A stretch of DNA of 7,294 nt, taken from Deltaproteobacteria bacterium. Its GTDB lineage: Bacteria > Myxococcota > B64-G9. Positions within the stretch are counted from its first letter, which is position 1. Every line of letters starts with the position of its first letter. The DNA is taken from contig JAUVAM010000180.1 in the NCBI GenBank assembly GCA_030591745.1, positions 1 through 7,294 on the forward strand, in the 5' to 3' direction. Shown one piece after another: positions 1 through 4,900 of the stretch. Below the pieces are notes generated by a model. The model did not search any database. It saw only the letters and a list, made by a program, of their open reading frames with translations, and was not told the DNA's origin. The translations under genes and the position numbers were made by a program.

Positions 1-202
1 CGCGTTTCAGGTTCACTCCGTTGCCCTTGATGCCGTCGGCGTCGATGCGCCAGGTCCACCAGGTCTTGCCCCGGATCTCCAGGCTCAAGCTGGCCGCCTG
101 GCCCTCGGCCAGGACCCTGCGCGTAGCGTCGGGGCCGGCGCAGGCGCTGGCGAAAAACAGCAGGCAAAGTCCGATGATGGCGATGGAGAAGAACGGTTTC
201 AC
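1..202 (-). CDS. Small exported protein or lipoprotein, N-terminal part (3' end outside window)
   Basis: The frame starts at GTG (202-200) and is open to the left edge; 67 residues are visible. The N-terminus (KPFFSIAIIGLCLLFFASAC) is a clear signal peptide: Lys, a hydrophobic core, then Ala-Ser-Ala-Cys at 18-21. This could be a lipoprotein cleavage site with Cys21 lipidated (Ala at -3 is less common than Leu) or a signal-peptidase-I site. The mature part includes TWWTWRIDADGIKG and is not a family I recognise. There is no good Shine-Dalgarno before the GTG (the leader is a C-run), and it begins 13 bases after the FTR stop, so translation may be coupled or this start may be slightly wrong. 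It may encode a periplasmic accessory of the operon, or an unrelated neighbour. Confidence 0.6.
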   Translation of the reverse strand, partial: MKPFFSIAIIGLCLLFFASACAGPDATRRVLAEGQAASLSLEIRGKTWWTWRIDADGIKGNGVNLKR

Positions 203-215
203 GGGGGGCTTTATG

Positions 216-731
216 CTAGGCGAAGCGCTCGAATCGGTCTTTGTCGGCTTTGCAGACCGGGCATTTCAGAGGGGGCTGGGGGCGGGCGCAGAGGTAGCCG
301 CAGACCAGGCAACGCCAGACCGGTTGGCTTGCTCCGGCAAACGTGCTGTTTTTGTTTTTGGCTGCTTGGGCTTTTTGGATTTTGATTTCGGCTCGTTCTT
401 CCAGCAGGGGGCGGCGGTCGGGGATTGAGCCTATCTTTTTTTGGCCTTTGACGACTTCTTCGCTGACGTAGAGCGCGCAATAGCAGGTGCCGAACTCGTC
501 CAAGTCCGGATCCCGGTAGTCGCAGGGGCAGATGAGATCCAGATCGTCTTCGCGAACGCCATCGGCCATGCGGCATGGACAGGCGAGATAGCCGTAACGT
601 TGCTGGTTGATCAACAGCCCATCCATCAGATCCAAGACCATCTCTTCGTCCGTGCTCAGAAAGTACCCGCCGGCCTTTGCTTCCTTGTCCAAGCGCTCCA
701 TCAGCGCTCGTGCTTTTTCTCGGTCGCTCAT
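216..731 (-). CDS. Ferredoxin:thioredoxin reductase catalytic-type protein fused to a C-terminal rubredoxin domain
   Basis: Protein of 171 residues. Residues 1-95 match the catalytic subunit of ferredoxin:thioredoxin reductase: three Cys-x-Cys pairs at 51/53 (CPC), 68/70 (CPC) and 83/85 (CYC). In that family four of these cysteines hold a [4Fe-4S] cluster beside a redox-active disulfide, letting one-electron ferredoxin reduce a two-electron disulfide. Spacing between the pairs differs slightly from the plant/cyanobacterial enzyme. After a charged linker, residues 138-171 form a rubredoxin-type iron site: CLVC (141/144) and CPVC (157/160), with an extra Cys148. A similar fusion is, as I recall, known among archaeal and bacterial ferredoxin:disulfide reductases. 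It is translationally coupled to the glutaredoxin upstream, its likely partner. The rubredoxin may be an intramolecular electron entry point (inference). Confidence 0.92.
   Translation of the reverse strand: MSDREKARALMERLDKEAKAGGYFLSTDEEMVLDLMDGLLINQQRYGYLACPCRMADGVREDDLDLICPCDYRDPDLDEFGTCYCALYVSEEVVKGQKKIGSIPDRRPLLEERAEIKIQKAQAAKNKNSTFAGASQPVWRCLVCGYLCARPQPPLKCPVCKADKDRFERFA
219..320 (-). other. Rubredoxin-like iron-binding domain of the FTR fusion
   Basis: This stretch encodes residues 138-171: WRCLVCGYLC, a proline-containing turn, then KCPVCKADKDRFERF. The two Cys-x2-Cys knuckles separated by twelve residues are of the short rubrerythrin-type rubredoxin form and would bind one iron. Confidence 0.88.
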
Positions 732-994
732 AGTCCCAGACACTCCTTGATCTTGTCTTCGTCGAAGCCGATGATCACTTGCTCGTTTTCGCCCTCGCCC
801 ACGATGAGGGTGGGGTATGAGCGGCGAGGGTTGACGCGGGCTACTTCTTTGCGGGCGGTTTCTTTTTCGTCGCCATCCAAAAGGTCCACGTCGGTGATGG
901 TGGCTTCAACTTTATTGTCTTCCAGGCAGCGCTTGGTGCGTTTGCACCAACCGCAAGTGCTGATGGCGAATAGCCGAACTTTTTTGTTGGGCAT
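728..994 (-). CDS. Glutaredoxin-like thiol-disulfide oxidoreductase
   Basis: Protein of 88 residues with a compact thioredoxin fold: VRLFAISTCGWCKRTKRCL carries the active-site Cys14-Gly-Trp-Cys17, and SYPT (59-62) holds the cis-proline that faces it. Further cysteines are at 23 and 85. The protein is short, like bacterial glutaredoxins and NrdH, and the redox pair is complete, so dithiol chemistry is expected. It has no signal peptide and should act in the cytoplasm. Its stop overlaps the start of the FTR-type gene as ATGA, which strongly suggests that it is the electron acceptor of that reductase in place of thioredoxin. Likely targets are protein disulfides or persulfides formed during sulfur metabolism (inference). 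Confidence 0.9.
   Translation of the reverse strand: MPNKKVRLFAISTCGWCKRTKRCLEDNKVEATITDVDLLDGDEKETARKEVARVNPRRSYPTLIVGEGENEQVIIGFDEDKIKECLGL
743..748 (-). promoter_or_regulatory. Shine-Dalgarno for the FTR-rubredoxin gene
   Basis: AAGGAG lies eleven bases before the ATG at 731. It overlaps the alternative GTG at 743, which therefore cannot use it; this and the ATGA overlap favour 731. Confidence 0.6.
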
Positions 995-1000
995 TGAGTA

Positions 1001-1006
1001 CTCCTT
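1001..1006 (-). promoter_or_regulatory. Shine-Dalgarno for the glutaredoxin gene
   Basis: AAGGAG lies six bases before the ATG at 994. It supports that start over the in-frame GTG at 1009, which would lie upstream of this site. Confidence 0.75.
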
Positions 1007-1018
1007 CACGTGACAGAA

Positions 1019-1624
1019 CTACGCATGGTGTAGTGGCAAAATTGTGGCCGTGTCAACGTCAAGGCCGCTGTGGCGCTCCAGCCTGCCCAAGATTCTCGCG
1101 TCGTTCAGATCCGCGCTTTGCCACCAATCGTCAGGCGGGGGCAGGGCAACCGGGGATGCGGCCTCGATGAGTCGCCAAAGGGCTCTTTCGTCGCTTAGTT
1201 TTTGTTGGGTATGAACCAAGGCAGGCATGGGATGCCAATGCTCGCCGCGGAAGGCCACCCAATTGGCACCTGGGCGCCGGGCGGCCAGAAGGCCTTCCAT
1301 CCAGTTCTTGCGAACACCCAGGAGATCGCAGGCGGTGATGAGCAACCAGCCGTCTTGACCAGTCCTGCGGCGGTGGTCTGCAAAGGCCGCGGCCAGACCT
1401 CCAGCGGGTCCCCGGCCGGGGAAGAGGTCGGCCAGGGTTTCATAACCCAAATCGTCATACTTGCCGATGCGATCCGCGATGACTTTGGGCTTGGGATCCA
1501 GGTGCAGGTACTGGGAGGCTGTCCATTCCAGCATGCTCAAGCCGGCCAGATCCAGACGGGCCTTGTCCGCGCCCAGGCGACTGGAACGACCGCCTGCCAG
1601 GATGTAGACCGGGATGCGGGGCAC
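1019..1624 (-). CDS. mobA: Molybdenum cofactor guanylyltransferase MobA
   Basis: Protein of 201 residues, near the usual MobA length. It joins GMP from GTP to molybdopterin to give the guanine dinucleotide form needed by DMSO-reductase-family enzymes. The nucleotide-binding signature is at residues 8-21 (ILAGGRSSRLGADK, family pattern 'LAGGxSxRMGxDK'). A GRGPAGGLAAAF segment (70-81) matches the 'GPLAG' motif and ITACDLLG (96-103) matches the metal-binding 'DxP' loop, although the proline is replaced. HPMPALVH (131-138) matches the 'HPL' region. A tail of about 20 residues follows the last recognisable element. The start is GTG with a strong Shine-Dalgarno. The same frame stays open upstream through the NrfD gene, but that part is a shadow. 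The gene probably serves the molybdoenzyme of this operon, though it could act cell-wide. Confidence 0.9.
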   Translation of the reverse strand: MPRIPVYILAGGRSSRLGADKARLDLAGLSMLEWTASQYLHLDPKPKVIADRIGKYDDLGYETLADLFPGRGPAGGLAAAFADHRRRTGQDGWLLITACDLLGVRKNWMEGLLAARRPGANWVAFRGEHWHPMPALVHTQQKLSDERALWRLIEAASPVALPPPDDWWQSADLNDARILGRLERHSGLDVDTATILPLHHA

Positions 1625-1633
1625 GGCACCAGA

Positions 1634-1639
1634 CCTCCT
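1634..1639 (-). promoter_or_regulatory. Shine-Dalgarno deciding a GTG start for mobA
   Basis: AGGAGG lies nine bases before the GTG at 1624, in the 20-base gap after the NrfD stop. No in-frame ATG fits near the conserved N-terminus. Confidence 0.75.
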
Positions 1640-1644
1640 CGTGA

Positions 1645-2598
1645 TTAACTCTGGCCTGCGGCAACCAGAATCCAGCGCAGGCTCAATCCACCCACCAGCA
1701 ATAGCACAGGTGCGAGTCGGGTGGGGCTGTGTTTTTTGAAAGACTCGATGGCCTCGATGGCCAGCGGGACGGCAAGACCGACCACCACCACCAGGGTCCA
1801 AAATAGCGCTGTGTAGGGACCGCCCAAGAACAGTTCGGCGGCACCGCGACTCTGTTGGCTTGAGCTGGCCAGGCCGAGGAGGAAGAGGGCCAACAAGGAA
1901 AGCTCCAGAATCACGGCACCCATGTCCCAGCGTCTGAGCAGGCCGTGTTCTTTGTGATTCAAGGGAAAGAGCATGAGGAGGGCCGCGCCTGTGGAAAATC
2001 CAGAGACCAGAAACAAGGGGCCCAGAAGGGCCGAGTTCCAGGCCGGGCGAGCGGCACCCAGGGCGCTCAAAAGAATGCCCGTGTAGATCCCCATGCCGAT
2101 GCCGAAGACCAGGTTCATCCAGAGCACGGGTTTTTGCCAGCGTCCGGAAAAATCGGCGAACCAGCGAAGCAAGCGCCCAAGACGCAGCAAGGCGATGGGT
2201 TTGAACTTGGCCAGCCAGTCCACCTCGTCTTTTTTTAACCAGCTCAGGCCCAGGAGTATGGTGGCCGGATAGATGCCCACCAACAACCAGGCACCCCAAC
2301 TCATGGGCGAGGTCGGACGAAAGGCCGTGTAGAATCGGAAGACATGGGGTTTGTAGGATAGATCCAGCAGCAAGGCCATCATGCCCAGGCTGATGAGGAT
2401 GGGGGCGGCAAAGGGGCTCCAGCGAACCCATCGTGAGCGCGTGGTTTGTTCGCCGTCGCAGAGGGCCATGATGGTGGCGATGATCATGATGCCGGCGGTC
2501 ATGCCGCCCAGGAACAGATAGACCGGGATCTCCCAGTTCCAAATGCTCAACACGGGATCGATGTGGCTGGAGTTGCGAACGAGAATGGTTTCGACCAT
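1645..2598 (-). CDS. NrfD/PsrC-family quinone-interacting membrane subunit
   Basis: Protein of 317 residues, mostly hydrophobic, with eight or nine likely membrane helices. Family features include IPVYLFLGGMTAG (24-36) in the first helix, LLLDLSYKPHVFRF in the second/third region, SPMSWGAWLL (97-106), YTGILLSALGAARPAWNS (172-189) and PLFLVSGFSTGAALL (194-208). NrfD/PsrC proteins anchor the A and B subunits to the membrane and exchange electrons with menaquinone; they carry no haem. With the A and B genes upstream this completes a PsrABC-type respiratory complex. Unusually, the A-B and C genes are separated by the two YeeE/YedE genes, which ties those transporters to the complex. Direction (quinol oxidation to reduce a sulfur compound, or the reverse) is not shown by the sequence. 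Confidence 0.93.
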   Translation of the reverse strand: MVETILVRNSSHIDPVLSIWNWEIPVYLFLGGMTAGIMIIATIMALCDGEQTTRSRWVRWSPFAAPILISLGMMALLLDLSYKPHVFRFYTAFRPTSPMSWGAWLLVGIYPATILLGLSWLKKDEVDWLAKFKPIALLRLGRLLRWFADFSGRWQKPVLWMNLVFGIGMGIYTGILLSALGAARPAWNSALLGPLFLVSGFSTGAALLMLFPLNHKEHGLLRRWDMGAVILELSLLALFLLGLASSSQQSRGAAELFLGGPYTALFWTLVVVVGLAVPLAIEAIESFKKHSPTRLAPVLLLVGGLSLRWILVAAGQS

Positions 2599-2605
2599 GG
2601 CCTAT

Positions 2606-2612
2606 TCCTCTC
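2606..2612 (-). promoter_or_regulatory. Shine-Dalgarno for the NrfD-like gene
   Basis: GAGAGGA lies about seven bases before the ATG at 2598, in the 21-base gap between the YeeE/YedE-rhodanese stop and this start. Confidence 0.6.
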
Positions 2613-2619
2613 GACAGGC

Positions 2620-3804
2620 TTAGCTGCAGCCGCCGCCTTTGCGTTTTTTCTTGGGTACGAAGGTCTGGGTGGGCGCAGGCGGTGGCGGAGCTGCTTTGGC
2701 ACCGGTCATGGCTTGATGGAAGGCGGCCTGAAAGCGGTAACTGGCTCGTTGTTCGGCGGTGGCGCCGGCTGAAAGCGGGGCTGGTTTGTCATAGGCAAAC
2801 GCTCGCCAAGCCGCGAAGCCACCCTCCAGCACAAGCACCTTGCCGGGAAAGGCCGCGGCCGCATCGGGCAGGGTCTTCATTTCACTCAAGGGCACCAGGA
2901 TGAGATCCTTTTTGCCCGGGGCGTAAGGCAAGCCCAGTTTGTCCAGTTCAGCAAGCGGTGCACACTCAGATCCCGGAACGCGTTTTTTGGCACAGGCCGT
3001 CCGATCGCGCAGATCGACAACCCGGATGCCCCAGGGTTCTTCCAGGAGTCGTTCGGCCAGGCGGTCCGGCTTCAGGGTCACCAGGACCCGGTCCGGCGCC
3101 TCGGTCGGGGCGTCGGTCGGCAGGGCCAGGGTCGCCAGGCCGGCCAGGGCCAAACCACCGAAGGTGGCGAAGGCCAGTCGTTTGGGGGCGGGCACTGCTT
3201 CTTTCCCTCGTTTCTTAGAGAAAATGCGTTCCAGAATTTCTCCGCCCAAAAAGGCACCAACGGCCATCAGGGCCACCCCGGCGGCCAGGACGGTGGCCGG
3301 GATACCCAGCAGATCGAAGAAGAAAAGTGGGCCCATGTCTCCGCTGGCGTGGAAGTCGGCGACCCAAGGCTGAACCTCGCCGTAGAGCACCGAACCGACG
3401 ATGACGCCCGAGAACGCCAAAGCGCCGTCAATGTTGCCGGATGCGGTGGCCACCATGGAGGTGCCTGGGCAGTAGCCCGAAACGATGAAGCCTACGCCCA
3501 GCAAGAGTCCGCCCACCAGCATGGGCCAGAGGTAGGTGCTGGAGGCGGCTTGTTCCGCCACGGCCTTGAAGTCCACCAAACCCAGTCCGGCCGCCAAGCT
3601 CAGTCCCAGCATGGCCGTGACGATGGCACCAAACATGACCTTGAGTACGGTCATGTCGTGGAAGTAAAACTGACCGGCCAACTTGTTGGCCTGCCCGAAG
3701 CCGGCTCGCTCCAGCACGAAGCCGAAGAAAAAGCCGATGCCCACGGCCACCACCAGGCCGAATTCGTAGTTCTCGGCGATCAGACTTTGGAGTGGCAGCA
3801 TCAT
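2620..3804 (-). CDS. YeeE/YedE membrane protein fused to a degenerate rhodanese-like domain with C-terminal Cys tail
   Basis: Protein of 394 residues. Residues 1-195 form a YeeE/YedE half-module with about five membrane segments and the motif VSGYCPGTSMVATASG, Cys112 being the conserved position. Another hydrophobic segment (about 209-229) leads to a rhodanese-like domain at about 241-342, recognisable by RVVDLRDR near the start and VLVLEGGFAAWRAF near the end. The usual active-site 'YC' loop is replaced by LILVPLSEMK (301-310), so the catalytic cysteine is missing; instead Cys271 and Cys281 lie in the loop that normally reads 'GHIPGA'. After a proline-rich linker (373-378) the chain ends KKKRKGGGCS with Cys393. 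Together with the preceding gene it probably forms a two-part sulfur-compound channel; the extra domain may bind or pass on sulfur. The family call is strong for the membrane part and good for the rhodanese fold; function is inferred. Confidence 0.87.
   Translation of the reverse strand: MMLPLQSLIAENYEFGLVVAVGIGFFFGFVLERAGFGQANKLAGQFYFHDMTVLKVMFGAIVTAMLGLSLAAGLGLVDFKAVAEQAASSTYLWPMLVGGLLLGVGFIVSGYCPGTSMVATASGNIDGALAFSGVIVGSVLYGEVQPWVADFHASGDMGPLFFFDLLGIPATVLAAGVALMAVGAFLGGEILERIFSKKRGKEAVPAPKRLAFATFGGLALAGLATLALPTDAPTEAPDRVLVTLKPDRLAERLLEEPWGIRVVDLRDRTACAKKRVPGSECAPLAELDKLGLPYAPGKKDLILVPLSEMKTLPDAAAAFPGKVLVLEGGFAAWRAFAYDKPAPLSAGATAEQRASYRFQAAFHQAMTGAKAAPPPPAPTQTFVPKKKRKGGGCS
2623..2694 (-). 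other. Proline-rich linker and lysine-rich Gly-Gly-Gly-Cys-Ser C-terminal tail
   Basis: Residues 371-394 read as an Ala/Pro-rich linker, then KKKRK, then GGGCS at the very end. A penultimate cysteine on a flexible glycine arm resembles in principle the carrier arms of sulfur proteins such as SoxY (GGCGG) or DsrC, although no homology to those is claimed. Confidence 0.6.
2779..3084 (-). other. Rhodanese-like domain lacking the canonical catalytic cysteine
   Basis: These bases encode about residues 241-342. The fold markers are present: VVDLRD at the second strand and a Gly-Gly-Phe-x-x-Trp segment ending the domain. The active-site strand has Val-Pro-Leu where Tyr-Cys is expected. Two non-canonical cysteines (271 and 281) lie ten residues apart. 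Confidence 0.75.
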
Positions 3805-4316
3805 ATCCATTGCCTCCTCACGAACCAGGCCGTGGCGTAGCCGCCGGCAAAAACAGCCATCATGAAGATCCAACTACCCACGCTCAAAAGAGCGCCACCA
3901 CTCATGGCCTGTCCTGAAGTACAGCCTCTGGCCAGGCGGGCGGCGATACCCATGATGATGCCCCCCGAGAAGGCGAAGATGAGCCTGCCGCGGATCGAGA
4001 TGCGCGGACCGCGTTGAACGCCACGTTTCATGCGGCCCGCGGCGTAAGCGCTGACCGCGCCGCCCAGGAACACGCCCAGAAGTTCGAAAATGTACCAGTT
4101 GTCCATGGGGCTTTTCCCCTCGGCCTTGTTGCCGGCCAGGTAGGAATTGGCGCCCACGTGTTCGCTGGCCAGCGTATCGAGGGCCGACACGCCAAGGCGG
4201 TTGGCCGCGCCCGAGGCACCCAGGCCCTTGCCCATGATCAAAAACGAGGCCAAGAGCACCAGACCCAGGGCCACACCGGCTAGGTAGGGATTGGCGAAGG
4301 GTTGGGGAGACTTCAT
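3801..4316 (-). CDS. YeeE/YedE-family membrane protein, half-size (PmpA-like; putative sulfur-compound transport)
   Basis: Protein of 171 residues with about four hydrophobic segments (roughly 12-30, 75-94, 112-130 and 145-166). The key family signature is ARLARGCTSGQAMSGGAL with Cys132, matching the conserved 'GxxxxxGCTSGxxxSG' motif of YeeE/YedE proteins. The family includes the thiosulfate importer TsuA and the two-part PmpA/PmpB proteins; the conserved cysteines in the Gly-rich re-entrant region are thought to relay thiosulfate. A hydrophilic stretch at residues 40-72 lies between the first two membrane segments. Its stop overlaps the next YeeE/YedE gene as ATGA, which suggests that the halves assemble as a heteromer. 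Which sulfur species moves, and in which direction, is inference. A gap of 29 bases separates it from the iron-sulfur gene. Confidence 0.85.
   Translation of the reverse strand: MKSPQPFANPYLAGVALGLVLLASFLIMGKGLGASGAANRLGVSALDTLASEHVGANSYLAGNKAEGKSPMDNWYIFELLGVFLGGAVSAYAAGRMKRGVQRGPRISIRGRLIFAFSGGIIMGIAARLARGCTSGQAMSGGALLSVGSWIFMMAVFAGGYATAWFVRRQWI
3813..3818 (-). promoter_or_regulatory. Shine-Dalgarno deciding the start of the YeeE/YedE-rhodanese gene
   Basis: AGGAGG lies eight bases before the ATG at 3804 but only two bases before the ATG at 3810. The spacing and the ATGA overlap with the upstream gene both favour 3804. Confidence 0.75.
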
Positions 4317-4320
4317 GACT

Positions 4321-4326
4321 TCCTCC
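4321..4326 (-). promoter_or_regulatory. Shine-Dalgarno for the first YeeE/YedE gene
   Basis: GGAGGA lies about five bases before the ATG at 4316. It supports that start over an upstream in-frame GTG at 4346, which would overlap the iron-sulfur gene and add ten polar residues. Confidence 0.7.
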
Positions 4327-4345
4327 GACTCGTGGTCCCGCTGCA

Positions 4346-4900
4346 CTACAGCAGGAAAAAATGCTTGGGCTCAAAGCCCAGCTCGGCCTTGAGGACTTTG
4401 TGAGTGCGTTTTTTGAGCTGCTTGCTCACTTCGCTGTCAGGGTCATTCAAGTCCCCGAAGGTCAAGGCCTTGGTTGGGCAGTTGGCCACACAGCTCGGAT
4501 CCAAATTCTTGGAGACCCGGTGCATGCAGAATGTGCACTTGTCGATCCAACCCGACTCGTGGACATAGCGTGCACCGTAAGGGCAAGCAGCGATGCAGGC
4601 CTTGCAGCCCGAGCACTTGCGCGAGTCCACCAGCACCGTGCCGCCTTTGCCGACATGGCTTGCGCCGGTGGGACAGTTGGAGGTGCAGGGGCTGTTTGCG
4701 CAGTGGTTGCATCGCTCTGATCGGATCTCCTGGCTGAGATAGGGAAATTTGCCCCGAACCTCGGTGACGATCCAGTCCCGGAAGCCGTCCGCAGGCAGAT
4801 TGTTTTCGGCCTTGCAGCCCAAGACGCATGCGTGACAGCCCACACATCGGCGGGTGTCCATGGTCATGGCGTAGCGAATTTTTCGTCTGGGCTTGCTCAT
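4346..4900 (-). CDS. Four-cluster 4Fe-4S electron-transfer subunit (PsrB/PhsB/NrfC-like)
   Basis: Protein of 184 residues with sixteen cysteines in four groups: Cys19/22/25/29, Cys64/67/72/76, Cys96/99/102/106 and Cys122/125/137/141. This arrangement (CxxCxxCxxxC, CxxCxxxxCxxxC, CxxCxxCxxxCP, and CxxC with an 11-residue spacer before CxxxCP) is the hallmark of DMSO-reductase-family B subunits, which wire the molybdenum centre to a membrane subunit. No signal peptide is visible, so export together with the Tat-bearing A subunit is expected. The ATG overlaps the A-subunit stop as ATGA. The ribosome-binding site is weak (a G-run before GACGAC), so translation probably depends on coupling. The C-terminal tail after residue 150 is charged and lacks cysteines. 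The substrate is not indicated by this subunit. Confidence 0.94.
   Translation of the reverse strand: MSKPRRKIRYAMTMDTRRCVGCHACVLGCKAENNLPADGFRDWIVTEVRGKFPYLSQEIRSERCNHCANSPCTSNCPTGASHVGKGGTVLVDSRKCSGCKACIAACPYGARYVHESGWIDKCTFCMHRVSKNLDPSCVANCPTKALTFGDLNDPDSEVSKQLKKRTHKVLKAELGFEPKHFFLL

Noticed and set aside
203..215. Possible terminator after the FTR gene, from the G/C run
   Set aside because: The run is a single G-tract with no inverted partner, and the next gene starts immediately, so it looks like read-through.
441..1013. A 190-codon plus-strand open frame opposite the FTR and glutaredoxin genes
   Set aside because: Both minus-strand genes have complete cysteine motifs and coupled starts; the antisense product has no family features.
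1006..1013. Palindrome TCACGTGA in the gap between mobA and the glutaredoxin gene
   Set aside because: Eight bases of symmetry directly before a Shine-Dalgarno are easily due to chance; there is no second copy in the window and no promoter elements were recognised around it.
1625..2542. A long minus-strand open frame running through the NrfD gene into mobA, as if MobA had a 300-residue N-terminal extension
   Set aside because: The upstream part is the shifted-frame shadow of the NrfD gene: its composition is Arg/Pro/His-rich without domain character. MobA starts naturally at the GTG at 1624 with a strong Shine-Dalgarno.
2599..2622. Possible small hairpin around the NrfD ribosome-binding site
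   Set aside because: The pairing is only about four bases with a long loop and no T-run, too weak to call a terminator or attenuator.
3874..4374. A minus-strand open frame overlapping the first YeeE/YedE gene in another frame
   Set aside because: Its translation is Arg/Gly/Pro-rich and lacks membrane segments, whereas the chosen frame has four hydrophobic segments and the family cysteine motif.
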